Shown: positions 25,099 to 33,591 of the stretch, piece after piece | Position numbering within the stretch: position 1 is the stretch's first letter | How the letters are laid out: every line of letters starts with the position of its first letter | From: Lampropedia puyangensis | Lineage (GTDB): Bacteria > Pseudomonadota > Gammaproteobacteria > Burkholderiales > Burkholderiaceae_C | Reading direction: 5' to 3' | DNA: 51,561 bases | NCBI RefSeq assembly: GCF_004833285.1 | Contig: NZ_STFG01000023.1 | Coordinates: forward strand, 1 to 51,561 | Position numbers and translations under genes: made by a program | Notes under the pieces: generated by a model | Seen by the model: only the letters and a program-made list of their open reading frames with translations | What the model was told of the DNA's origin: nothing | Databases searched by the model: none

Positions 25099-26471
25099 GC
25101 GAGGCGCCTCTGTCGACCCGACGCCAAATGCGTTTAGGCGCATTTGTGCAGGAACTCGGTCACCACATCGCGGCATGGCGGCGCGACGATGCCACCCACC
25201 ACGGCTATGACCTGCAGCACTACGTAGAAATTGCGCGCATTGCCGAGCGTGGTCGCTTCGATATGCTGTTTTTTGGCGATAGTCTCGGGTTTCAATACCC
25301 AGAAGATGAAGCCTTGGGCCGCACCTCGCGCGTGCTGCGCCCCGACCCTTTAACCGTGCTGGCTGCCTTGGTGCCGGTAACGCAGCACATTGGTTTGGTC
25401 GCTACCGCCTCAACCAGCTTTATCCCGCCTTACCTGTTGGCAAGGCAGTTTGCTACGTTGGATCACCTCAGTGGGGGCCGTGCGGGCTGGAATATCGTGA
25501 CCTCCACCTCTGATACGGAGGCGTGGAACATGGGCTTGGCTGGTTTGCCAGAGCATGATGAACGCTACCGCATTGCAGAAGAGTTCATGCAAGTGGCCAA
25601 AGGCCTGTGGGACAGCTGGGAAGACGATGCATTTGTGGCTGACAAGGCCACTGGCCGTTATTTTGACCCTGCAAAGCTGCATGTGCTGGGCCACGAAGGC
25701 CATTATTTCCGCTCGCGTGGGCCACTCAATGCACCCCGACCTGTGCAAGGCTATCCCGTGTTGATTCAAGCGGGCTCCTCTTCCGCAGGTGGGCAGTTTG
25801 CTGCGCGCCACGCAGAGGTGATTTTTGCAGCCCAACAATCCATAGAGCATGCGCGTCAATTTCTGGCGGAAACCCGCGTGCGGGTGGCTGCAGTCGGGCG
25901 TGATCCTGCACAAGTGCTGGTGATGCCTGGGGTCATGCCCGTGGTTGGCCAAAGCCGCGCTCACGCACAAGAGCGGGTGGAGCAACAGCAGGCTCTGATT
26001 CAGGACGACATTGGCTGGGCTTTGCTCAAGCGGCACATTGGTGGGTTTGATTTGTCGCATCTGCCTGCCGATGCGCCTGTGCCAGAGTTACCGCCCACAC
26101 AAGGCAATTTGAGCCGTCAGCGCTTGTTGCTGGAAGCCGCACGGGCTGAAGGCTTGACGGTGGGGCAGTTGTTCCGCCGCGTGGCTGGCACGCGGGGCCA
26201 TTGGTTGGTGGCGGGGACGGCACAGGACGTGGCTGATGAATTGCAAGCGCACTTTGAGGCTGAGGCCGCTGATGGCTTCAACATCATGGCGCCGTGGCTG
26301 CCAGGCAGTTTGAGCGATTTTGTGGAAGGGGTCGTACCGGTGCTGCAGCAGCGCGGCTTATTCAGAACGCAATACACCCACACCAGTTTACGAGGACACC
26401 TGGGCTTGTCGCGGCCAGCACACCCATCGCCTCGTCCCTTCTCCCAACGCAGCGCACAAGCGGCTGCATGA
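25095..26471 (+). CDS. NtaA/SnaA/DszA-family FMN-dependent monooxygenase, second copy
   Basis: 458 residues. RQMRLGAFVQELGHHIAAW, HIGLVATASTSFIPPYLLARQFATLDHLSGGRAGWNIVTS and GYPVLIQAGSSSAG are the subfamily blocks, aligned with the paralogue at 6393-7766. The N-terminal specificity loop (DDATHHGYDLQHYVEIARIAERGRFD) differs from the other copy, so a different substrate or intermediate is likely. The start overlaps the aldolase stop and the stop overlaps the rhodanese start (both ATGA), giving strong translational coupling. Needs FMNH2 from a reductase not encoded here. Confidence 0.9.
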   Translation: MSEAPLSTRRQMRLGAFVQELGHHIAAWRRDDATHHGYDLQHYVEIARIAERGRFDMLFFGDSLGFQYPEDEALGRTSRVLRPDPLTVLAALVPVTQHIGLVATASTSFIPPYLLARQFATLDHLSGGRAGWNIVTSTSDTEAWNMGLAGLPEHDERYRIAEEFMQVAKGLWDSWEDDAFVADKATGRYFDPAKLHVLGHEGHYFRSRGPLNAPRPVQGYPVLIQAGSSSAGGQFAARHAEVIFAAQQSIEHARQFLAETRVRVAAVGRDPAQVLVMPGVMPVVGQSRAHAQERVEQQQALIQDDIGWALLKRHIGGFDLSHLPADAPVPELPPTQGNLSRQRLLLEAARAEGLTVGQLFRRVAGTRGHWLVAGTAQDVADELQAHFEAEAADGFNIMAPWLPGSLSDFVEGVVPVLQQRGLFRTQYTHTSLRGHLGLSRPAHPSPRPFSQRSAQAAA

Positions 26472-28156
26472 CTGATGAAATGATTGATATGTCCGAAGAC
26501 AACTCCTTTGATGACACGACGGGTGCCGCGTTGGTGTCCGCCCAAGACTTGCACGCCTGGTTGCAAGATGGTGCGGAGCTGGCGCTGGTCGATGTGAGTG
26601 AGGCGGGGCAGTATGGCGAAGGCCATTTGTTGTTGGCCGCCAATATTCCCTTTAGTGAGCTGGAGCCTCAGATCATTCAACGTGTGCCACGGCGCTCCAC
26701 CAGAGTGGTATTGGTTGGTGCCGTGGCAGTTGTGCACCGGGCTGCCCAGCGCCTGCGCAGTTTGGGCTACACCCATTTGCATGTATTGGATGGGGGCCTT
26801 GCAGCTTGGGCTGCAGCGGGCTACCCCGTCTTCAAAGGGATTTATGTGCCCAGCAAAGCATTTGCTGAGTGCGTAGAACTTACCCGGCATACACCCACGC
26901 TGGAGCCGCAGGCACTGCAGCAATTGCTGCAGCAAGGCGACGATGTGGTGGTGTTAGACAGCCGCACCGCTAAAGAATACGCACGCTTTCATGTGCCGGG
27001 TGCCATCAGTTGCCCAGGCTCAGAACTCTTGTACCGTTTGGCCACCTTGGTGCCCTCGCGCAATACCCACGTGGTCATCAGCTGTGCAGGGCGCACGCGC
27101 GGCATCATGGGGGGGCAGACGTTGATTGACGCGCAAGTGCCTTATCGCGTTTCTGTCTTATCAGGGGGTACGCAAGGATGGAAGCTGGCAGGATTTGGGG
27201 TTGAGCAATCTGCCGCAGAACCACTGCCTCAGCCTGAGGCAGTGGAGGCTGAGACGGCCTTGAGCCGCGCGCAGGTGTTGACACAGTCGCTTGCCATTCC
27301 TGTGGTGGGCCGCCACGATTTGGCGCAATGGCAGGCCGATGACCACCGTACCACCTTTCTGGTGGATGTGCGTGACCCGCAAGAGGCCAAAGCCCGCCCT
27401 GTACCCGGCGCCATTGCTGTTGCCGGTGTGCAGTTGTTGCAAACCACAGATACCCACGTGAGTGTGCATGGCGCGCGCATTGTGCTGGCCGATGACCAAG
27501 GCGTGCGTGCCCATACCACAGCGTATTGGTTGCACCAACAAGGCTGGAGTGTTGCAGTGCTGGCTGCCGGAGATACGTTTGTGGCGTCACCGGCGCCCTT
27601 GGCGACTGACAAGGACAGCGTGCAGGCGCAGCGGCAAGCGCTGTTGCGTGGCACACCCGTGCTCACGCTGGAGGAGGTCGCACAGGCGATACGTGCAGGC
27701 GCGGCCGTTGTTTCGGTGCAGCCCAGCGAGGTATTTGTGCAAGGGGCTGTAGCAGGGGCCGTGTGGTCACACCGGGCCGCTATTGCGGAGGGTGCGGTGG
27801 ATGCGGTGGAGCCGAAAGACAACGGCGTGCGTTTGGTCATTGCCTCTGATGCGGTGGTCGGCGCGTTGGCGGCGCAAGAGTGGCAAGCGCGCGTTGCATC
27901 AGCCCAGCCTGTGGCTGTTGGGGTATTGAATCTAGGCGATTGGGAGACTTTGGCGCAATGGGGTTTGGTGGTGGATCCCAACGCACCGACCTTGCAGCCA
28001 GAGCAACGGGTGGACTTTTTGTATTGGTTGCATGATCGCCATACTGGAAATGCGCAGGCATCGCGCCAGTACCTGCAATGGGAAGCGCAATTGCCTGCAC
28101 AAATCGGGCATTGGCCCGATGCGCACTTCCGTATTGCGCAGGTTCAGGGGGGATGA
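26468..28156 (+). CDS. Four-domain rhodanese-like sulfurtransferase with one active cysteine
   Basis: 562 residues from ATG 26468, which overlaps the upstream stop. Four rhodanese-like repeats can be seen: about 20-125, 145-245, 275-385 and 410-510, each with the pattern 'vDvr...e....hipGAi' then an active-loop position. Domain 2 has the loop VVISCAGRTRG with Cys206. The equivalent loops of domain 1 (VVLVGAVAVVH), 3 (IVLADDQGVRA) and 4 (LVIASDAVVGA) lack Cys. Rhodaneses accept sulfane sulfur on Cys as a persulfide and pass it to a thiol or cyanide. Sitting inside a monooxygenase/aldolase operon under a CysB-like regulator, it may receive or relay sulfur released from the substrate. Confidence 0.88.
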   Translation: MTDEMIDMSEDNSFDDTTGAALVSAQDLHAWLQDGAELALVDVSEAGQYGEGHLLLAANIPFSELEPQIIQRVPRRSTRVVLVGAVAVVHRAAQRLRSLGYTHLHVLDGGLAAWAAAGYPVFKGIYVPSKAFAECVELTRHTPTLEPQALQQLLQQGDDVVVLDSRTAKEYARFHVPGAISCPGSELLYRLATLVPSRNTHVVISCAGRTRGIMGGQTLIDAQVPYRVSVLSGGTQGWKLAGFGVEQSAAEPLPQPEAVEAETALSRAQVLTQSLAIPVVGRHDLAQWQADDHRTTFLVDVRDPQEAKARPVPGAIAVAGVQLLQTTDTHVSVHGARIVLADDQGVRAHTTAYWLHQQGWSVAVLAAGDTFVASPAPLATDKDSVQAQRQALLRGTPVLTLEEVAQAIRAGAAVVSVQPSEVFVQGAVAGAVWSHRAAIAEGAVDAVEPKDNGVRLVIASDAVVGALAAQEWQARVASAQPVAVGVLNLGDWETLAQWGLVVDPNAPTLQPEQRVDFLYWLHDRHTGNAQASRQYLQWEAQLPAQIGHWPDAHFRIAQVQGG

Positions 28157-28204
28157 GATGCCTCATGTTCTGAGCCAACCGCAGAGGTTATGGGAGGCAT
28201 CACG

Positions 28205-29584
28205 ATGCAAGTGATTGCCCCCCGCACGGTACCGAAGATGCCGGGCTTCGATGCCCTGATTGACACCATGGTTGCGCTGCAATGCGATGACCTGCCTGCC
28301 GGTGCAGTTACTAGCGCCAAATACTCTCTGCTCGATACCTTGGCTGTGGCATTGGCGGGCAGAGCGGCTGCCGGAATGCACGGTGTGCGCGCTTTGGCGT
28401 TGGAGGAGGGCGGTGCGGCTCAGGCCAGTCTATGGGGCGAAGGCACCGCAGTCCCTGTATCGAATGCGGCGTTTTATAACGCGGCCATTGCTTCTGCGCT
28501 CGACTTCGATTCGCTCAGTCCCCACGTTGGGCATATGGATGCGACGATTATTCCCGCTGCCTTGGCGGCAGCGCAATGGCGCAATTGCAGTGGTGCAGAG
28601 TTTCTTGCCGCGTTTGTTGCGGGGGCGGAGCTAGGTTACCGGTTGGGGCGCGCCACATTGAATACCCGTGGGTGGTATCGCGTGTCACTTTACGGTGTGT
28701 TTGGGGCGACAGTGGCTGCAGGCAAGCTGGCCGGGTTGACGTCGGAGCAACTCAAGTCCGCACTGGGTCTGGCATTGCTGCAAGCGGCAGGCACGCTGCA
28801 AAACCATACAGAGCGAACCTTAGGAAAGCGGTTGATGGCTGCATTCGCCGCTAAAGCAGGGGTACAAGCTGTGCGGTTGGCAATGCAAGGCATTACCGGG
28901 CCGGCCCAATCGCTGGACGGCAAGTACGGCCTGTTTGCCATGTACGAGGAGGCGGACTTGAGCCATGTGGCCGCTGACTATGGGCAGGTCTTTCTCAATC
29001 AAGACACCACATATAAAAAATTCCCCACCTGTGGCTGCACGCATGCGGCTTTGGAGGCAGCGCTGACCGTCGTGCACCGGCACGACATTGCGGTTGACCA
29101 AGTGGCTGCGATCGATGTCGTGCTCACCCCCTATATGCACCAGCTGGTGGGCTACCCCTTTGAGGCCGGTGGTGATGTGGAGGTGATTGGGCAGTTTTGT
29201 GCGCAATATGCCGTCGCCAGTGCGCTTGTCCATCGCCGCTATACCCCGGCGGAATTGACGCGCGATGTAGTGCTTTCAGAGCGCGTTGCCGAGATTGTCG
29301 CCAAAACACAGGTGCGGGTCGATCCCACCTTGACCAGCATGCATGCACCGGCTGAGGTGCGGGTTGTCTTGCATACAGGCCAGCAGTACGCCGTGCGTAT
29401 TGAGCAGTTACCCGATTTGGCTGCCGGGGAGAGTGGCTACCTTGCCTTAAAGGACAAGGCCAGAGGCTGCATGAGTGCGGGACCTCAAGCACTGTCACAC
29501 AGTGCCCAAGAGGCGTTGATTGACCGCATTGAGACGATTGAGACGAGGCCAGAAATGGCAGATTTTTTAATGCATTTGTGGTGA
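28205..29584 (+). CDS. MmgE/PrpD family protein, second copy
   Basis: 459 residues from ATG 28205, with GGGAGG at 28192-28197 (7-nt spacing); ATG 28190 overlaps that site and is rejected. Blocks shared with 7763-9199: AKYSLLDTLAVALAGRAAAG, ASALDFDSLSPHVGHMDATIIPAALA, WYRVSLYGVFGATVAAGKLAGL, KKFPTCGCTHAALEAAL. The family includes dehydratases and decarboxylases of tricarboxylic acids. The substrate here is unknown, but the repeated pairing with monooxygenase and aldolase argues for a role in the same pathway. Confidence 0.88.
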   Translation: MQVIAPRTVPKMPGFDALIDTMVALQCDDLPAGAVTSAKYSLLDTLAVALAGRAAAGMHGVRALALEEGGAAQASLWGEGTAVPVSNAAFYNAAIASALDFDSLSPHVGHMDATIIPAALAAAQWRNCSGAEFLAAFVAGAELGYRLGRATLNTRGWYRVSLYGVFGATVAAGKLAGLTSEQLKSALGLALLQAAGTLQNHTERTLGKRLMAAFAAKAGVQAVRLAMQGITGPAQSLDGKYGLFAMYEEADLSHVAADYGQVFLNQDTTYKKFPTCGCTHAALEAALTVVHRHDIAVDQVAAIDVVLTPYMHQLVGYPFEAGGDVEVIGQFCAQYAVASALVHRRYTPAELTRDVVLSERVAEIVAKTQVRVDPTLTSMHAPAEVRVVLHTGQQYAVRIEQLPDLAAGESGYLALKDKARGCMSAGPQALSHSAQEALIDRIETIETRPEMADFLMHLW

Positions 29585-29638
29585 CAACTTGAGGCCTTGA
29601 TGGCGTCGAGGTCGCATTCATTTTGAAAGGTGGATTTG

Positions 29639-31315
29639 ATGTTTGGGATGAACAATACAGAGAAGGCCAGTCGCCCGCGCCCGGCTATGGCGCGTGCAGT
29701 AAAAGGGGGCGGTGTGCGGGCTGCGTGGTGTGCGGCTTTGGCAGTGGGCCTCTTTGCTTGCAGCCATGCGTTTGCACAAACGGTTGCGCAAACAGCGGTT
29801 GAAAAACCGGTGTATGGCGGCACGCTGTATGCCGCTATCAGCCCGGACCCGGCGCAGTTGAACTCCGCCTTTCACAACCAGTATGCCAACGCAGCAGTCT
29901 CTACCAATGTGCTGGAAGGCTTAGTCAGTTATGACCAGAACTTGCAGCCTATTGCTTCTTTGGCGACGGCGTGGACTGTTTCTGACGATGGCCTCACGCT
30001 GACCTTCAAATTGCGTGAGGGGGTGACGTGGCACGATGGCGAGCCCTTTACGGCAGCCGATGTGAAGTTCAATGTTTTGGAGATTTGGAAGAAGCTGCAT
30101 CCCCGCGGGCGTACAACGTTTGCGGCAGTGCAAGAGGTGCGAACGCCAGATGCCCATACGGTGGTGCTTCAACTCAGCAGGCCTAGTCCGGCCATCTTGA
30201 GTGCATTGCACGCGGGGGAGTCGCAAGTGCTGCCCAAGCATTTGTATGAGGGCACGGACATTCGCAACAATCCCTATAACGCCAAGCCCGTTGGCACAGG
30301 CCCTTTTGTCTTCAAACAATGGGTGAAAGGGGAGTTTGTCGAGCTGGTGAAAAACCCGAATTACTGGGACAGTGGCAAGCCGTACCTGGATCGGTTGATT
30401 TTTCGCAGCCTACCCGATCCCGCTTCACGCGCAGCGGCGCTGGAGACAGGAGAGATTCAGTACTTGCCTTATTCGGGCGTGCCGTTCTCTGATGTAGAAC
30501 GCTTGCGCAAAAACAAAGAGATTGCATTGGATGAGCGTGGCTATTCAGGCAATTCGCAGATCTATTATTTGAAGTTGAATGTGCGCAATCCGATATTGGC
30601 TGATTTGCGTGTGCGCCAAGCCATTTCTTTTGCGATTGATAGAAAAGGGCTGCTCGATTCCGTCTGGCATGGCATTGGCAGCGTAGCGGATGGCCCGATC
30701 CCCCCCGTTTTGGCGAAGTTCTACACCGCAGACAAACCCACGTACCCACTGGACTTGGCCAAAGCCGAGCAGTTGTTGGATGCGGCAGGCTACCCTAGAG
30801 GCAGTGATGGGAGTCGCTTCTCCGTCGATATTGATCTCTCTCCCAGTGCCGATTCATTTGGTTTGGCTGGCGAATACATTCGCCAGAATTTGGCGCGTGT
30901 CGGCATCAAAGCCACCACGCACAACTATGCCCAAGCGGTGTACATCAAGAAAATCTGGACGGACTACAACTTCGACATCATCTTGAATGGCTTCTCTACG
31001 CTGATGGACCCGTCAATGGGCCTGTCTGCTCTGTATTGGTCGAAGTCCGCCTCGCCTGGCGTGCCGTATATCACTGCGTCTGGCTATGTGAATCCAGAGC
31101 TGGACGCCATCATTGAGAACTTTCAGAAGGAACACAACGAGCCCAAACGCATTGCCTATTTCCATGAGTTTCAGCGCATTGCGATGCGTGATTTGCCGAT
31201 GATTCCGATCGTGAACTCACCGTACTTCACGTTGTACAGCACCAAAGTGCATGGGTTGGATTTCAACCCTAATGGGGCCCGCTCGTCGCTGGGGAATGTG
31301 TGGCTGTCGCCATAA
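29639..31315 (+). CDS. Peptide-type ABC transporter substrate-binding protein (SBP family 5), fourth copy
   Basis: 558 residues from ATG 29639 (AAAGGTGG at 29626-29633); GTG 29630 is an alternative. The signal sequence is long: a basic n-region of about 30 residues (MNNTEKASRPRPAMARAVKG...) then AAWCAALAVGLFACSHAFAQ. Family blocks: GGTLYAAISPDPAQLNSAFH, VSTNVLEGLVSYDQ, LREGVTWHDGEPFTAADVKF, PVGTGPFVFKQWVKGEF. By eye it resembles the minus-arm SBP as much as the tandem pair. An inverted repeat TGCGCA-TG-TGCGCA follows the stop (about 31326-31339). Confidence 0.92.
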   Translation: MFGMNNTEKASRPRPAMARAVKGGGVRAAWCAALAVGLFACSHAFAQTVAQTAVEKPVYGGTLYAAISPDPAQLNSAFHNQYANAAVSTNVLEGLVSYDQNLQPIASLATAWTVSDDGLTLTFKLREGVTWHDGEPFTAADVKFNVLEIWKKLHPRGRTTFAAVQEVRTPDAHTVVLQLSRPSPAILSALHAGESQVLPKHLYEGTDIRNNPYNAKPVGTGPFVFKQWVKGEFVELVKNPNYWDSGKPYLDRLIFRSLPDPASRAAALETGEIQYLPYSGVPFSDVERLRKNKEIALDERGYSGNSQIYYLKLNVRNPILADLRVRQAISFAIDRKGLLDSVWHGIGSVADGPIPPVLAKFYTADKPTYPLDLAKAEQLLDAAGYPRGSDGSRFSVDIDLSPSADSFGLAGEYIRQNLARVGIKATTHNYAQAVYIKKIWTDYNFDIILNGFSTLMDPSMGLSALYWSKSASPGVPYITASGYVNPELDAIIENFQKEHNEPKRIAYFHEFQRIAMRDLPMIPIVNSPYFTLYSTKVHGLDFNPNGARSSLGNVWLSP

Positions 31316-31376
31316 ATGACGGGGTGCGCATGTGCGCAAGGCCGCTCTTCCTCTTCCTTTAAAGAAAGCATGACTG

Positions 31377-32255
31377 ATGACTGAACAATCGCAAACACTG
31401 CCGACTCTTTCGCGTATTCGACTGGCACCGAATGGCCCTGTTTTTGACCTCCCCATCTTGGTCGCGCTAGAGCATGGCCTCTTTGCGCGCGAAGGTTTAG
31501 ATGTGCAGTTCGTTGAACACTACGACCCGAGCATCTCCTCTGCACAGGTGTTTGAACGACAGAAAGAATCCTTGTTTGAGCAAGGCAAAGCCGATGCGTA
31601 CAACCTGTGCGAATGGGCTGGTTTGGACCGGTCTGAACACAGCCAACGTGGTAGCAAAGTGCAGGCCTTGCGGCCAGCAGTGGCTGCGCAGGCGATTCTG
31701 TCGTTTGACCGTGCATTGCAAGAACCGCGTGATTTGGCTGGCGTTCCCGTTGGGGTCAATAACCGCACCGGCTCGCACTACACCGCGTTGCAATTATTGG
31801 GCGGTGCACTTGCAAAAGAAGAGGTTAATTTGGTGCATGCAGGTTCACCGCTTGGGCGTTATGAAGCGTTGAAATCGGGCCAGTTGCGTGCAGCTGCGCT
31901 GATGGAGCCTTACATCAGCTTGGCCTTGAAGGAAGGTGCGCACATCATTGCGGTGAACTTCTATCGCGGTGCCGAGGTGATTTCACCCGATTTATCCGAG
32001 GCAGCAAGGCAAGCGTATCTGCGCGTACTGAATGAGGCGGCAGACCTGATTACGGCTGATTTCTCCAAGTACAAGCATTACATTGTGGCACCCGTGAAAG
32101 AGTGGCTGTCTGCGGACGAGCTGCACAATCATTTTGTGCACTATGCCCATGCCAAACCGCTGGAGGCTGAGCGGTTTGATGGAACCTACGCTTTCATGCG
32201 CAACTGGAGCTTGACGGCTGGCGCGCATACGTACAAGGATTTGGTCGCACAGTGA
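31377..32255 (+). CDS. Leaderless NMT1/SsuA-fold protein, DszB-like
   Basis: 292 residues without any signal peptide, so cytoplasmic. LPILVALEHGLFAREGLDVQFVEHYDP, VGVNNRTGSHYTALQLLGGAL and LGRYEALKSGQLRAAALMEPY are the hallmarks of NMT1/SsuA-type solute-binding folds (nitrate, taurine and alkanesulfonate binding). A cytoplasmic member of this fold is DszB, the desulfinase of the Dsz pathway, whose catalytic Cys lies, from memory, in an 'SNCPV' motif. Here the aligned string is APNGPVFDL, with Gly20 where the Cys would be; the only Cys is Cys78 (NLCEWAGL). It could be a desulfinase relative with altered catalysis, or an intracellular binding or sensor protein. It ends 43 nt before the reductase gene. 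Confidence 0.75.
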   Translation: MTEQSQTLPTLSRIRLAPNGPVFDLPILVALEHGLFAREGLDVQFVEHYDPSISSAQVFERQKESLFEQGKADAYNLCEWAGLDRSEHSQRGSKVQALRPAVAAQAILSFDRALQEPRDLAGVPVGVNNRTGSHYTALQLLGGALAKEEVNLVHAGSPLGRYEALKSGQLRAAALMEPYISLALKEGAHIIAVNFYRGAEVISPDLSEAARQAYLRVLNEAADLITADFSKYKHYIVAPVKEWLSADELHNHFVHYAHAKPLEAERFDGTYAFMRNWSLTAGAHTYKDLVAQ

Positions 32256-32298
32256 ATGAAGACCCACTCACAAAAGCAAGGAAAAGGCGTAGTGTGAT

Positions 32299-33264
32299 AT
32301 GAGAATTTTGGTTTTTGGCGCCGGTGCGATTGGTTGCCATTTAACTGCCCGACTCATTAAAGCGGGAGCGGACGTGCATTTGATTGCACGGGGGCAGCAA
32401 TTGGATGCCATTACAGATCGTGGCCTGCGTTTGATCGGGCCACAAGAAGACTTCACCGTGCCGGTGCGTGCGTACCCGAGTACGGCAGGGCTTGGCCAGT
32501 TCGATCTTGTGATTACCGCAGTCAAGGCATACAGCTTGCCTCATATCGTCAACGACTTACTGCCAGTGTTGGGGGCGCATACACAAGTGGCCAGCGCAGT
32601 GAATGGGGTGCCGTGGTGGTACTTCGCTGGGCAGAAAGGGGTCTTCGGCAATCAACCGGTGAAGAGGGTCGATCCTGGTGGGGGCCTTTTCCACCGTGTG
32701 GGTGCAGACAGGGCTTTGGGGTGCGTGGTCTTGTCGGCCAATGAGCTGGTGGCACCTGGCGTCGTGCAAAACCGCTCCAGTAGCAATTCATTTGTGTTGG
32801 GGCCCGCGCTAGAAGGCTTGGCGGTGCCTGCACAGGCTTCCCAATTGGCCCATTGGTTGCCCTCTGTCACTGTCAGTGAGCATATTCGAGCAGCGGTTTG
32901 GCATAAGCTGTTGCTGAATATGGGCTCCTCACTATTGGGGTGCTTGACGCATTCGACGGGCAGTCAGGTGGCACAGTCCCCGGCTTTACTCGGCGTTTTT
33001 GAGGCAGTCATGTCAGAAGGGTCTCGTGTCGCGGCTGCGGTGGGGGTTCAAGTTCCCCCAGACCTTGAGAGCCGATTGGCCCGCATGCGCAGCAATCACC
33101 ATCGATGCTCAATGCTGCAAGACCTTGAGGCTGGTCGCCCATTGGAATTGGACAGCCAACTCTTAGCAGTACAGGACATTGCGAGAGCATATGGTGTGTC
33201 TACCACCACGATCGATACCTTAGTGGCGCTTTTGCAGTTCAAAGCTGCTGCGGAAACAAACTAA
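32299..33264 (+). CDS. 2-dehydropantoate 2-reductase-like (PanE/ApbA family) oxidoreductase
   Basis: 321 residues. MRILVFGAGAIGCHLTARLIKAG is the NADP-binding Rossmann motif (GxGxxG). LVITAVKAYSLP holds the conserved Lys region, and AAVWHKLLLNMGSSLLGCLT matches the catalytic 'W.K...N...N' block, though the second Asn is replaced by Ser. MLQDLEAGRPLELDSQLLAVQDIARAYGV is the C-terminal helix pair with the conserved 'S/MLQD...GR..E.d'. It would reduce a 2-oxoacid to a 2-hydroxyacid, the reverse direction of the FMN oxidase of the same operon. Last gene of the plus arm; the true PanE role is less likely given the context. Confidence 0.85.
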   Translation: MRILVFGAGAIGCHLTARLIKAGADVHLIARGQQLDAITDRGLRLIGPQEDFTVPVRAYPSTAGLGQFDLVITAVKAYSLPHIVNDLLPVLGAHTQVASAVNGVPWWYFAGQKGVFGNQPVKRVDPGGGLFHRVGADRALGCVVLSANELVAPGVVQNRSSSNSFVLGPALEGLAVPAQASQLAHWLPSVTVSEHIRAAVWHKLLLNMGSSLLGCLTHSTGSQVAQSPALLGVFEAVMSEGSRVAAAVGVQVPPDLESRLARMRSNHHRCSMLQDLEAGRPLELDSQLLAVQDIARAYGVSTTTIDTLVALLQFKAAAETN

Positions 33265-33411
33265 CGTCCCTTTTGCGCGGGCATGCGAACTGTGCTTCAT
33301 CTTTGGGCATGGTCTATCAGCAGGCTTGCCTGGCTATTGGGGGCCGCAGGCCGAAATGTGATGTGGCAAAACATTTGCAAAAACCTCTTGAATCTGTTTT
33401 GAGTGACGAGA

Positions 33412-33541
33412 GGCTTTGTTTCACAAATGCTCGCAGCTAAGCGATGGAATTGCAGCGTGAGTGAATCGACTTGGGGCAAGAAAGCCTACCGTACCGCGAA
33501 CAGGAAAGAATACAACGCATCGCATAAGATCCGAGGGAGTC
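33412..33541 (+). mobile_element. IS5-family (IS903-type) 5' remnant with left terminal repeat
   Basis: GGCTTTGTTTCACAAA (33412-33427) is an IS903-type left end. A GTG at 33457 opens VSESTWGKKAYRTANRKEYNASHKIRGSL, the transposase N-terminus ('YR..N..EYN..L..RGSL'). It stops abruptly at the IS3 element (33542). The orientation is the same as the 3' remnant at 4388-4864, so the island lies between a right end and a left end of the same element type. The spacer 33265-33411 holds no gene that I can see. Confidence 0.7.
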
Positions 33542-33591
33542 TGAATCACCCCGGGTTTTGAGGAGGCTCAACACTCTGAGAGGATTGAGCC

